Assembly (NCBI GenBank): GCA_035524275.1
Contig: DATKPC010000129.1
Location: 1 to 36,407 of the forward strand
Direction of reading: 5' to 3'
Origin: DATKPC01 sp035524275
GTDB taxonomy: Bacteria; Pseudomonadota; Gammaproteobacteria; Burkholderiales; Burkholderiaceae_F
DNA length: 36,407 nucleotides
The notes beneath the pieces were generated by a model, which saw nothing but the letters and a program-made list of their open reading frames with translations, made no database searches and was not told the origin of the DNA. The translations under genes and the position numbers were made by a program. How positions within the stretch are numbered: the first letter of the stretch is position 1; each line of letters opens with the position of its first letter. Below are positions 1 to 8,015 of the stretch, one piece after another.

Positions 1-12
1 CCCCCCCCCCCC
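1..12. other. Poly-C run at window edge, probable assembly/sequencing artefact
   Basis: The window opens with twelve consecutive C, followed by ordinary GC-rich sequence. Homopolymers of this length are unusual in the rest of the window. Poly-G reads (poly-C on the other strand) are a known failure mode of two-colour sequencing chemistry and tend to collect at contig ends, so this is more likely technical than biological. Confidence 0.55.
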
Positions 13-34
13 ACGACCGGGAGGACTTGAGGGG

Positions 35-1513
35 TCAGGCCGGCGCGAGCGCCCGCGCCGGTGCGCCGGCCGATGACTTCGCGTCGGGCTGCTGCGCGCT
101 CACGTGGCGCATCAGGACGCCCTTGAGCTCGACGTACTTCGGCACGTTGCGCTGGCCGATCTGCTGCAGCGCGACGGCGATGCGATTGGCGGCCACCTGC
201 TCCATCGTGTCGTAGCAGTAGTCGCGGTAGATCTTGTAATGCCGCAGGAATTCCTCGACGAAAGCGCGGTCGGCGCCGTCACCGGCGGCGCGCAGCGCGG
301 CGGCCGACCGCTGCACCTCCGCGTCCAGGGCCTCGCAGCGTCCGCGGTATTCCTCGGCGGCCGCGCGCGTGCCGAGCTTGATGCACTTCGCGGTGTAGCT
401 TCGAACGAGCTCGATCAGCGGCAGCAAGGCGTAGGCGTCGTGCGCCGGGCGGACGTCGATCACGCGCAGGTTCTGCTTGAGCGCGATGCTGGAATCGAAG
501 ATCCGGTCGTTGGCGTCCTTGATCGCCGAAACCTGCTCGACGGCCTCGATGAGGCTCGCGGCGATCCGCTCGCCCAGATCGTGCAGCGCGACCGATTCGC
601 GCGTCTGCTCCGAGGCCGACGACGCGATCGCCGCCGCCGCATCGCTCACGCCGCCGATCTGCGCGATGATGCGCGCCAGGCTCTCGGAAGCCGCGCGGGC
701 GCGCTGCGAACTCGCATTGACGACGACATCGAGCGCCGCGATCGACTCGACGACGCGATTGGACGTATCGACGATCGCCTCGATGCGGCTGCGCACGTCG
801 CTCGTCGCGTCCTGCGTCTGCGTCGCCAGGCGCTGGACCTCGGCCGCGACGACGGCGAAGCCGCGCCCGGACTCGCCGGCGCGCGCCGCCTCGATGGCCG
901 CGTTGAAGGACAGGATGTGCGTCGCGCGGGCGATCGAGCTGATCATCGTGACGACGTCGCCGATCTGGCGCGAATGGTTCGTCAGCGCGTCGACCGTGCC
1001 GCGCGTCTCGCTCACGATGTCGGCCGCGCGCCCGGCATCGGCGGCGGCCTGTGCCGTCTCGCGCGCGCCGGACTCGCCGTCGGTCCGCACGGTGACGGCG
1101 AGCTTCTCCGCCTCGCCGATCGCGGCGGCGGCCTGCTCCATGCGACGCTGGAAATCGCCGAGGCTTCCGACGAGCGCCTGCACCGATTCCTTCATTCGCC
1201 CGGAACTCTGCTCGAACAGCGTGAAGCCGTAGTTCTGCCGCGCGCTCGACTCGACGACCACGGTGCCCGCATCCTGCAGCCCCTGGAGCGCGGAGCCTCC
1301 GTCGGCGTTGCGGGCACCGTCCCGGGGCCTTCCGCGCGAGGCCAGCGCGACGACGAACGCGAGGCCGAAGGCCACCTGCGCGAGGCCGGCGCTGGCCGTC
1401 GCGTCCGCGCCGCCGCCGGCGAGGCGCAGCCAGACGATGGCGGAGCCGGCGATCAAGAAGACGCCGCCCGCCCAGGGATTGAGAATCGATCTCAGGAAGC
1501 GAGGAATACGCAT
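35..1513 (-). CDS. Methyl-accepting chemotaxis-type protein with C-terminal extension
   Basis: A 492-residue receptor-like protein that probably signals to CheA/CheW. Two short hydrophobic segments lie near residues 16-31 and 41-58 with almost no loop between them, so there is no periplasmic ligand domain and no obvious HAMP. The conserved signalling hairpin is at about 199-230 (FNAAIEAARAGESGRGFAVV), flanked by long alanine-rich coiled coil. After about residue 350 comes a region of some 130 residues with Cys, His and Tyr (TAKCIKLG, YRGRCEALD, YRDYCYDTM) that I do not recognise; it may be the sensor. No C-terminal CheR/CheB tethering pentapeptide is seen. The ATG at 1513 was chosen because the sequence upstream in frame is arginine-rich and unlike a membrane-protein N-terminus. 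It is read downstream of the cupin gene across a gap of 234 bases. Confidence 0.9.
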   Translation of the reverse strand: MRIPRFLRSILNPWAGGVFLIAGSAIVWLRLAGGGADATASAGLAQVAFGLAFVVALASRGRPRDGARNADGGSALQGLQDAGTVVVESSARQNYGFTLFEQSSGRMKESVQALVGSLGDFQRRMEQAAAAIGEAEKLAVTVRTDGESGARETAQAAADAGRAADIVSETRGTVDALTNHSRQIGDVVTMISSIARATHILSFNAAIEAARAGESGRGFAVVAAEVQRLATQTQDATSDVRSRIEAIVDTSNRVVESIAALDVVVNASSQRARAASESLARIIAQIGGVSDAAAAIASSASEQTRESVALHDLGERIAASLIEAVEQVSAIKDANDRIFDSSIALKQNLRVIDVRPAHDAYALLPLIELVRSYTAKCIKLGTRAAAEEYRGRCEALDAEVQRSAAALRAAGDGADRAFVEEFLRHYKIYRDYCYDTMEQVAANRIAVALQQIGQRNVPKYVELKGVLMRHVSAQQPDAKSSAGAPARALAPA

Positions 1514-1747
1514 GATGCGAGCGACCGAGTGAAATCCCTTGGAACGATACGGTCTCGGGGGCCGGGATATCGCAGGAATTGCACGGGTTTTCGCCGATTG
1601 CCGGCACGACGCCGCGCAAGCGGCCCGACGCCGGCGAGCCGCGGAACTTGATCGCACCGCGCGCAACCCCACCCTCGGAGCAGCCGATCGCGGGTGACCG
1701 GCCGGGCGGCTTTCGGACCCCTTGACGCGTGGGACGATCAACGTCGC

Positions 1748-2224
1748 TCAGCTTTCGACGATGTCCCGCACGGGCCATCCGCGGTCGATGCAGTGGCGAT
1801 GGTAGTCGGCCAGTTGCGTCGCGGCGTCGACCCGGGCAAGCACCGTGTCGCCAGGGCCCAGAAACTCGACCTCGCCCATCACCACCACCAGCGCCACCAT
1901 CGTCGCGTCGCCGACGACTTTCCACCAGTCGGTGTTGCCCGGCGGCTCATAGACATAGTCGCCCGGACCGATGACCTCGCCGGTGCACAGCTGCCGGCTG
2001 CCGCTCAGGTTGTAGGCGTGGATCTCTCCCGAGTGGCGATGCAAGGGCATCAGGGTACCGGGTTCCATGCGCAGAAGTTCGACGAAGCCGCTGCCGTTGC
2101 GCAGGAAGCGCAGCGGCTTGGCCGATTTTCCCGGCGTGCCGGACGGAATCCAGGGCAAATCCGCCGCCGTCGAGCAACGGGCAGGAAGAAACGATCGGAG
2201 GGTATCCATGGCGGCGCGGTTCAT
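1748..2224 (-). CDS. Cupin-domain protein (acetylacetone / dihydroxyacetophenone dioxygenase-like)
   Basis: A 158-residue single-domain cupin. The first cupin motif is at residues 60-75, with H62, H64 and E67 as likely metal ligands (PLHRHSGEIHAYNLSG). The second motif is PGDYVYEPPGNTDWW at 88-101. It resembles the family annotated as 2,4'-dihydroxyacetophenone dioxygenase or acetylacetone dioxygenase (Dke1), where a third histidine completes a three-His iron site. Here the expected second-motif position is D99 and there is no other His between 69 and 142, so catalysis as in Dke1 is uncertain. The ATG at 2224 has a GGAGACGA ribosome site. It lies 28 bases after the metallo-hydrolase gene and is probably co-transcribed with it. 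The actual substrate is unknown. Confidence 0.85.
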   Translation of the reverse strand: MNRAAMDTLRSFLPARCSTAADLPWIPSGTPGKSAKPLRFLRNGSGFVELLRMEPGTLMPLHRHSGEIHAYNLSGSRQLCTGEVIGPGDYVYEPPGNTDWWKVVGDATMVALVVVMGEVEFLGPGDTVLARVDAATQLADYHRHCIDRGWPVRDIVES

Positions 2225-2252
2225 TGTCTCGTCTCCGTTCGGCGCCGCCAGC

Positions 2253-3059
2253 TCAGGCTTCGACCTTCTCCAGGTGGCGCTGGAACGAGGCGTCCACCGC
2301 CGCCCGGCCGCCGCTGCGGATGTTCCGGCCCCAGCTGAAGCCGAAGACCTGCTCGAAGTCGAAGGGCGCCAGGCGTTCGCGCAGGGACCGCACGTCGCTG
2401 GCCTTCATCGGGATGTAGTTCGGGTAGCTGTACAGGAAGCCGACATGGCGCCGGTCACTGGCGACCTGCAGCGCGTCGCCGGGAAACAGCGCACCGCCAG
2501 GCGTCGGTCCGGTGCGCCACTGCAGTGCCGTGCTGCCGTCAAAGTGCCCGCCGCAACGGATCAGCGTCACCGCGTCCGACAGGCGCTTCGTGTCGCCGCC
2601 CCAGTACGCGAGTTGCGGTGCGTGCCGCATCACCCACCCGCGGTCGGCCTCGTGCAACAGGACAGGCACGCCACCGAGCGCCTCGCTCCACTCGACCATC
2701 GCGCTGTAGAAGTGCGGATGCGAGATCACGATCAGGTCCACGCCGCCGCGCGAGCGCAGCGCAGCCACGGCCTCGGGCGTCACCAGGCTCACGCATTCCC
2801 ACAGGATGTTGCCTGCATCGGTGGGCAGCAGCAGCGCGCGCTGCGGAATCGCGAACTCGCCGGCCAGTGCAATGCCGAGCAGGCCGTCGTCCTCGGCGAT
2901 GCGCAGCGAATATCGCTGCGCCAGCGCGTCGTGCGTGGTCCAGCGCTGGCCGTGCCAGCCGACGTATTGCCGCTCGTCCTCGCACACCCGGCAATGCGCC
3001 GGGGGCTCCGGCGTGTCGGCGTATTGCGTGCCGCAGGTTTCGCAGATGTGGCAAGGCAT
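2253..3059 (-). CDS. MBL-fold metallo-hydrolase with N-terminal zinc ribbon
   Basis: A 268-residue protein. The first 30 residues hold paired cysteines (C6-x2-C9 and C23-x2-C26, plus C3), which looks like a small zinc ribbon. The rest matches an atypical branch of the metallo-beta-lactamase fold: a HPHFYSA motif stands where the usual HxHxDH would be, followed by GGHFDGS and GDALQVASDRRHVGF, which could provide further metal ligands. The degenerate first motif leaves the metal content and reaction open. The gene starts at ATG 3059 and is divergent from the MocR-type regulator at 3156; the cupin gene follows closely. Control of this pair by the regulator is an inference from the arrangement. 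Confidence 0.85.
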   Translation of the reverse strand: MPCHICETCGTQYADTPEPPAHCRVCEDERQYVGWHGQRWTTHDALAQRYSLRIAEDDGLLGIALAGEFAIPQRALLLPTDAGNILWECVSLVTPEAVAALRSRGGVDLIVISHPHFYSAMVEWSEALGGVPVLLHEADRGWVMRHAPQLAYWGGDTKRLSDAVTLIRCGGHFDGSTALQWRTGPTPGGALFPGDALQVASDRRHVGFLYSYPNYIPMKASDVRSLRERLAPFDFEQVFGFSWGRNIRSGGRAAVDASFQRHLEKVEA

Positions 3060-3082
3060 GGCGCGATCCGCATCGTGTTTGG

Positions 3083-3165
3083 GATGGCTGCCAGCTTAGG
3101 TCTAGACTGGGCCCTTGAATGATCCAGTTCCAGGCAATGTGATGGTGCCAGTTTGATGGTGCCAG
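3083..3165. promoter_or_regulatory. Divergent promoter region with three GATGG(C)TGCCAG repeats, candidate MocR operator
   Basis: The motif GATGGCTGCCAG is at 3083-3094 and GATGGTGCCAG recurs at 3141-3151 and 3155-3165, all in the same orientation. MocR-type regulators such as GabR, PdxR and TauR usually bind direct repeats in a divergent promoter, so these are candidate sites. A possible promoter for the regulator is TTGGGA at 3079 and TAGACT at 3103. Binding is inferred only. Confidence 0.4.
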
Positions 3166-3167
3166 TT
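3140..3167 (+). repeat. 14-bp perfect tandem duplication across the regulator start codon
   Basis: TGATGGTGCCAGTT occurs twice in tandem (3140-3153 and 3154-3167). The second copy contains the start codon and first codons of the MocR-type regulator. The first copy creates a minimal ORF, ATG GTG CCA GTT TGA at 3142-3156, whose stop overlaps the regulator start as TGATG. This could couple or dampen translation, or may just be a recent slippage event. Confidence 0.75.
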
Positions 3168-4610
3168 CTGCCCTTCGACGTGCGCCTGCCCGCCCGAGGC
3201 GGCGGGGGCCTGTCGCACGCCCTGCGCGAGCAGTTGCGGGCCGCGGTGCTCGACGGCCGCATGCTGCCGGGCAGCACGCTGCCGTCAACGCGCGCGATGG
3301 CCGACGCGCTCGGGATCAGCCGCAATACCGTCGTCAAGGCCTATGACCAACTGGTGGCTGAGGGCTACGTGCTGCCGCGCCCTGGTGCAAAGGCCGTCGT
3401 GGCCGCGATCCTGCCGCGGCCGCGGCCCGGGCCGCGTGCCGGCCGTCACCCGCTGCAGGACCCGCGCCTGAATCCGCTGTGGCGCACGCCCGGCGTACGC
3501 CCCGAGGCGCCGCGCGAATGGCCGGAGCGCTGCTTCCGGCTGGGCATGCCGGACCACCGCCATTTCCCGCATGACGTATGGCGCCGGCTGACCGCCGCCT
3601 GCCTGCGCCGCTTGTCGCGCGCGCGTTTCGGCTACGCGCCGCCGGAAGGGCTGCCCGAGTTGCGTGAAGCGATCGCGCAGCACGTGGTGTTCACCCGCGC
3701 GGTGGCCTGCGGTGCCGACGACGTGCTGGTCACATCCGGGGCGCAGCAGGCCTTCGACCTCATCGCGCGTGCGCTGGTGACACCGGGCCAGACGAAGGTC
3801 GCCGTCGAGGAGCCGGGCTACCCGCCGCTGCGCGCCGCTTTCATGGCGGCGGGCGCGAAGCTGGTGCCGGTGCCGGTCGACGACGAGGGCCTGTGCGTGG
3901 ACCGGCTGCCCGCCGACGTGAAGATCATCAGCGTGACCCCGTCTCACCAGTCACCGACGGGCGTGGCCATGTCCTTGCGCCGCCGCAGCGCCTTGCTCGC
4001 GTTCGCCCGCGACCGCCAGGCGGTGGTCCTGGAAGACGACTACGACGGCGAATTCCGCTTCGGCGGGCGGCCGCTCGACGCCCTGCAGACGCTGGACCGC
4101 GACGGCCTGGTGTTCTATGTCGGCACCTTTTCGAAGAGCCTCTTCCCTTCGCTGCGCAAGGGTTTCATCGTCACGCCACCGTGGGCGCGCCCTGCGCTGG
4201 CCGGTGTCAAGCACTGCGCCGATTCGCATTGCGACACGATCACGCAGTCGGCGCTTGCCGCCTTCATCCGCGAAGGCCATCTGGCCCGCCACGTGCGCCA
4301 CATGCGGCCGATCTACGGCAAGCGCCGCGAGGCGCTGCTGGGCGGCCTGCGGTGTGACCTGGCGGACTGGCTCGAGGCCATTCCTTCGGAGGCGGGCCTG
4401 CACCTGGCCGCGCGGATCCGCAAACCGCCGCAGGCAGCGGCGATCGTCGAAGCGATGCGCCGCTGCACGCCCGGCGCGCAGACGACCTCGGACTACGCGA
4501 TGCAGGCTGCGCCGCCATGGGCACTGAGCTTCGGCTACGGCGTCATCGACGCCGGCGACATCGGTCCTGCGCTGCGGCGCATGCGCCGCGCCCTGTTGAC
4601 GACTCGGTGA
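3156..4610 (+). CDS. MocR/PdxR-type regulator: GntR HTH fused to aminotransferase domain
   Basis: A 484-residue transcription factor. A GntR winged helix is at about residues 18-78 (TLPSTRAMADALGISRNTVV within it). A PLP-dependent fold-type I aminotransferase domain runs from about 125 to the end, with the pyridine-contacting EDDYDGEF near 293-300 and the Schiff-base lysine K327 in TFSKSLFPSLR. In this family the aminotransferase domain senses an amine, amino acid or vitamin B6, and the protein usually controls a divergent neighbour, which here is the metallo-hydrolase and cupin pair. A TTG at 3153 directly before the ATG is an alternative start; I prefer ATG 3156. The effector cannot be read from the sequence. 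Confidence 0.92.
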   Translation: MVPVLPFDVRLPARGGGGLSHALREQLRAAVLDGRMLPGSTLPSTRAMADALGISRNTVVKAYDQLVAEGYVLPRPGAKAVVAAILPRPRPGPRAGRHPLQDPRLNPLWRTPGVRPEAPREWPERCFRLGMPDHRHFPHDVWRRLTAACLRRLSRARFGYAPPEGLPELREAIAQHVVFTRAVACGADDVLVTSGAQQAFDLIARALVTPGQTKVAVEEPGYPPLRAAFMAAGAKLVPVPVDDEGLCVDRLPADVKIISVTPSHQSPTGVAMSLRRRSALLAFARDRQAVVLEDDYDGEFRFGGRPLDALQTLDRDGLVFYVGTFSKSLFPSLRKGFIVTPPWARPALAGVKHCADSHCDTITQSALAAFIREGHLARHVRHMRPIYGKRREALLGGLRCDLADWLEAIPSEAGLHLAARIRKPPQAAAIVEAMRRCTPGAQTTSDYAMQAAPPWALSFGYGVIDAGDIGPALRRMRRALLTTR

Positions 4611-5313
4611 GGCGGGTGTCGGTGCACGTGCTCGTGTTCCGGCCCCTGATTCGAGTCCCAAAGAACCGCTGCACAGCGGTTCCCATGCGGCAATTCGTCG
4701 CATTCCCATGGGTTCGTATCACGAATACCCTTCGCGACCACAAGGGGGGTTCCAATTGGGTACGGGCATTGAATCGCGCGGCAGCTCATCCGGAGGCGCG
4801 TATTCGGGTTCATCGCGCTGGCCCGACCTGACTTGAGTTCGAAAACGGCAAGTACCCCGGACATGAAGGTGTTACCGGCAATCCGGTTGCCGGGGCGACA
4901 CTTCGACGAGGGAAACGCCATGAGTTCTTGACCGAACGGAAGCACATCAAACGCTCTCCGACACGTTCCCGCACCTCAGGCGCACAGGAAGATGCCGACC
5001 TGCGAGCGCAGGTCTACGGATCTTGCGCAGTCGAACCGACCGGCTGGTCCCGGTCTGGCCGTCGCTCACCATGGCGACCTGCACTCCAGGCGAAGGGCAA
5101 GGTGTACGCACGGTACGTCGACGATGACGATGGACCTGCCTTGCCTCGCCACGTCCTGGAGCGCAACCGCAGAATCGTGACGTCCGAAAGCCGACGTCAG
5201 CATGACGGAACCGCTTCGGTCACGGAACGCTCGAGACGACGGCGAATTGGCGGTGCAGGGATCGCCGGCGGGGCAGCGCCGGGCCGGCACAGCAGGGAGG
5301 GTCTGAGCATTCC
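4611..5313. other. Gene-poor stretch with several hairpins; no convincing gene
   Basis: No open frame here has a recognisable protein, ribosome site or normal codon use. The sequence holds three compact inverted repeats: 4663-4682 (GAACCGCTG, 2-base centre, CAGCGGTTC), 4875-4893 (CCGGCAA, 5-base loop, TTGCCGG) and 4997-5014 (GACCTGC, GAGC loop, GCAGGTC). None has a following T-run on either strand. The first lies about 50 bases after the regulator gene and could still help end its transcript. The others could belong to the leader of the DUF2946 gene. No cobalamin riboswitch or tRNA was recognised. Confidence 0.5.
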
Positions 5314-5700
5314 ATGCGCTTGACGATCCTTATCCAACGACAGGTCCCATGGCTCGCGCTCTTCGCGACGATCTTCGCGGCGGCCGCGGCCCCTGTTTCC
5401 CGGTGGCCTGCCACGTCGACGGACACGACGCGGGTAGAAATCTGCGGCGCGACGGGGATTACGAGCATCGCGCTCGATTCGGACAAGGTGCCCGCACCGG
5501 TCAGGGAACATGGCGCTTCGACGCACTGCCCATTCTGTCGCCTGCCACACGATGTGCCGCTGCCGCCGCCTCCCACTCCGGTGTTCTTCTTCGCGCTCGC
5601 AGCGCCATGCCAGAAGCCACGACCCTCTGCAGCCTCACCCACGCACACCGGCTCCGCGTGGCCTCCGGCGCTTTCCCGAGCACCGCCCCGACTCTCCTGA
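5314..5700 (+). CDS. DUF2946-family small membrane or exported protein
   Basis: A 128-residue protein with an N-terminal hydrophobic segment at about 12-27 (WLALFATIFAAAAAP), then a cysteine at 44 in VEICGATGITSIALD, the signature HCPFC at 71-75, a His at 79 and a second short hydrophobic stretch near 88-98. This order (membrane segment, C-x-AxG, HCxxC, hydrophobic segment) is typical of DUF2946, a family often found beside copper-linked TonB receptors and other copper genes, according to my recollection of genome contexts. The His and Cys residues would suit metal handling at the outer face of the inner membrane, but no activity is established. The gene starts 95 bases before the TonB receptor and is probably in the same transcript. 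The tail after about 100 is low-complexity and poorly conserved in character. Confidence 0.75.
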   Translation: MRLTILIQRQVPWLALFATIFAAAAAPVSRWPATSTDTTRVEICGATGITSIALDSDKVPAPVREHGASTHCPFCRLPHDVPLPPPPTPVFFFALAAPCQKPRPSAASPTHTGSAWPPALSRAPPRLS

Positions 5701-5794
5701 TCCGAAGGTCGTCGCCGAGGCAAGCCGCTGTGGCTGCCCACGGCCATTGTCGTCCGCGTACCGCGGACGTCGATCGTGATTCAGGGAGGCGAAG

Positions 5795-8005
5795 TTGATC
5801 TCGAAAAAGAAAATCCTTGGCAGCGCAGCCGCGCTGTCGCTCGGCGCCCTTCTTGCCGCTGGCGCGCAGGCGCAAACGACGGTATTGCCGGAAATGTTCG
5901 TCACCCCGGAGCCGCCGATCGAGAACACGACGGCTGGCCCGGTGCAGGGCTATCGCGCGCTGAGCGCCACCACGGCGACCCGGACCGACACGCCGCTCGA
6001 GCAGCTGCCGCAGAACATCCAGGTGATCCCGCGCTCGGTGATCGACGGTGAAGGGGCCGTGACCGTCAGCGAGGCGGTGGTCAACGCCAGCAATGCGCAG
6101 CCCGTGGACACACGCGCCGTCGGCAACGTCGCGCAGGTGCCCCTGACGATCCGGGGGTTCGGCGCTGAGCAGTGGACCGACGGCTATGCCGGCAATCTGT
6201 TCCTCGCCGGCGATCACGATGCGCTCGTCAACGTCGAGCGCATCGAGGTCCTGAAGGGCCCGAACGCCTTGATCTACGGCGCCGGCGGCGGCTCTCCCGT
6301 GGGTGGAGCGATCAACGTCATCTCAAAGATGCCGATGGACAAGCCGCGCTACGAAATCGGGGGTGCACTGGGAAGCGAGCAGTACCGCAACGGCTACGTC
6401 GACGTGAACCAGCCCCTGAGCGTGGACAAAGGCGTGCTGTTCCGCTTCACCGGTGAATACACGACCGACAGGAGCTTCATCGACGTCCTCGACTCGCAGC
6501 GCTACAGCGTCAATCCGACGCTGCTCCTCACCAGCCGTGAAGGCACGTCACTTTCGATCCAGGCCTTCGATTCGAAGCAGCGTCAACAGGCCTACCCCGG
6601 CCTGCCCGTTGATGGGACGCTCTTCGGCGCCTACCGAGTACGAGACAGCCTGTACATCGGTCCAAGCAACATCGACCCGAGCTACTCCGAGATTCAGGGC
6701 TTCACCACCACATTCGACCACCGGTTCAACGAGACGTGGTCGACCAACATCAAGTTGCGGTTTAGCCGTTCCGAAATGAACCAGAACTCCCAGAGCCCTC
6801 TATTGGACGCCACCGGCACCGGCGGCACGCCCCTGATCCCGCCGTCAACGTTCGATCTCAACAACACCCAGGTCTTCGACCGGCAACGGGAGTTCGGCAT
6901 CAACCCGGCGCTGCAGGCCAAGTTTGCTGCGGGCCCCAGCCGGGACAGCCTGTTGCTGGGCCTCGACTTCAGCCACGTCAAGGACCAGGGCTTCATGAAC
7001 GTCGATACCTTGGGTAACGTCTGCTTCCTCCTCGGCCTGGGTTGCTCACCCGTGCTGGTCGACTTGAACAACCCGGTTTTCACCGTCCCCTATACGCCGC
7101 CGGTGCCGGGTACCGGCGAAGCCACCTCGTTCTTCGATTTCGACAACACCTACATCACGAAAGGCGCTTACGCGCAGCTGCTGTCGACGCTCTACGACCG
7201 CGTCCACCTGCTCGTCGGCGCCCGCCTGGCGTCGATCGACATCAGCTACCAGGAAAACGCCCTCGTGCCGCCGACGACCTTCAAGACGGACAAGACAAAG
7301 CTCCTTCCCCGCGTGGGCGGCGTCGTGGACCTGACGAAAACCCTGTCGGCGTACGCCAGCTATGGCGAGGGGATGAAATGGGTGCCGTTCTCGCAGACCT
7401 TTGCGCAGCCCGAGCCCGAGATGTCCAAGCAGACCGAGGCCGGCCTCAAATTCAACCTCAACGACGCGCTCACCGGCACGCTTGCCGTCTTCGACATCGG
7501 GCGCACCGGCGTTCCGTTTTCCAGTGCCGCAGGCGTCGGTGGCTTGTCGTCGCAGAAGTCACGGGGCTTCGAGGCCGACGTCATCTACCAGCTCGGGCGA
7601 AGCTGGAGCCTGCTCGGCAGCTATGGCGTCACGAATGCATACTTCGTGGAGGCAACGGGCGCCGGCGTGGCGGCCGGCAACAAGCTGCCTGCGGTTCCTG
7701 AGCAGTCGGGGCGTCTCTGGGTGGACTACCGGTTCGACGGTGAGCGCCTTCGCGGTTGGAGCGCGGGTGGCGGGCTCTACTCGGCGTCGAGCCAGTACGT
7801 CGACCCGCAGAATCGATGGAAGACGGACGGCTATTGCATCTTCGACGCCAGGATCGGCTACGACGCGAAGAAGTTCCGCGCCTCCGTGACGGTCAAGAAT
7901 CTCACGGGCAAGCAGTACTACACGCCCTACACGTGGTTCGGCGGGCAGGTTGCGCCCGGTTCGCCGCGCACCTTCTACGGCCAACTCAGCTTCACTTTCG
8001 ATTGA
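5795..8005 (+). CDS. TonB-dependent outer-membrane receptor, siderophore-receptor type
   Basis: A 736-residue outer-membrane receptor. A signal peptide occupies residues 1-26 (ending AGAQA). The plug domain follows, with LEQLPQNIQVIPRSVI, an LTIRGFG strand and the hallmark VERIEVLKGPNALIYG and GGAINVISK motifs. The remainder is a beta-barrel ending in YGQLSFTFD, one residue past the usual terminal Phe. The start is TTG at 5795, chosen because an AGGGAGG ribosome site lies just upstream and the lysine-rich start of the signal peptide begins there. A barrel loop near residues 405-415 carries two cysteines (NVCFLLGLGC), unusual enough to note as a possible disulfide or metal site. The ligand is unknown; flanking DUF2946 and an isonitrile-hydratase-like gene suggest a metal chelate other than a common iron siderophore. 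Confidence 0.93.
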   Translation: MISKKKILGSAAALSLGALLAAGAQAQTTVLPEMFVTPEPPIENTTAGPVQGYRALSATTATRTDTPLEQLPQNIQVIPRSVIDGEGAVTVSEAVVNASNAQPVDTRAVGNVAQVPLTIRGFGAEQWTDGYAGNLFLAGDHDALVNVERIEVLKGPNALIYGAGGGSPVGGAINVISKMPMDKPRYEIGGALGSEQYRNGYVDVNQPLSVDKGVLFRFTGEYTTDRSFIDVLDSQRYSVNPTLLLTSREGTSLSIQAFDSKQRQQAYPGLPVDGTLFGAYRVRDSLYIGPSNIDPSYSEIQGFTTTFDHRFNETWSTNIKLRFSRSEMNQNSQSPLLDATGTGGTPLIPPSTFDLNNTQVFDRQREFGINPALQAKFAAGPSRDSLLLGLDFSHVKDQGFMNVDTLGNVCFLLGLGCSPVLVDLNNPVFTVPYTPPVPGTGEATSFFDFDNTYITKGAYAQLLSTLYDRVHLLVGARLASIDISYQENALVPPTTFKTDKTKLLPRVGGVVDLTKTLSAYASYGEGMKWVPFSQTFAQPEPEMSKQTEAGLKFNLNDALTGTLAVFDIGRTGVPFSSAAGVGGLSSQKSRGFEADVIYQLGRSWSLLGSYGVTNAYFVEATGAGVAAGNKLPAVPEQSGRLWVDYRFDGERLRGWSAGGGLYSASSQYVDPQNRWKTDGYCIFDARIGYDAKKFRASVTVKNLTGKQYYTPYTWFGGQVAPGSPRTFYGQLSFTFD

Positions 8006-8015
8006 GGAATCGGGC

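Noticed and set aside
104..1651. Long plus-strand open frame opposite the chemoreceptor
   Set aside because: It is an antisense shadow caused by high GC; its protein is Arg/Asp/Leu-rich with no domain, whereas the minus strand encodes a clear MCP signalling domain.
4640..4680. Possible tRNA T-arm (ATTCGAGTCCC)
   Set aside because: The flanking bases do not pair as a T-stem and no acceptor, D or anticodon arms fit around it.
4535..4945. 136-codon minus-strand open frame after the MocR gene
   Set aside because: It overlaps the 3' end of the regulator gene, contains no known motif, and its protein looks like chance translation.
4928..5323. 131-codon plus-strand open frame before the DUF2946 gene
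   Set aside because: Its composition is Arg/Ser-rich and low in hydrophobic residues, it has no ribosome site or recognisable domain, and it overlaps the start of the DUF2946 gene in another frame.
5700..5795. Cobalamin riboswitch ahead of the TonB receptor
   Set aside because: The gap is too short and lacks the conserved B12-box; none was seen in 4611-5313 either.
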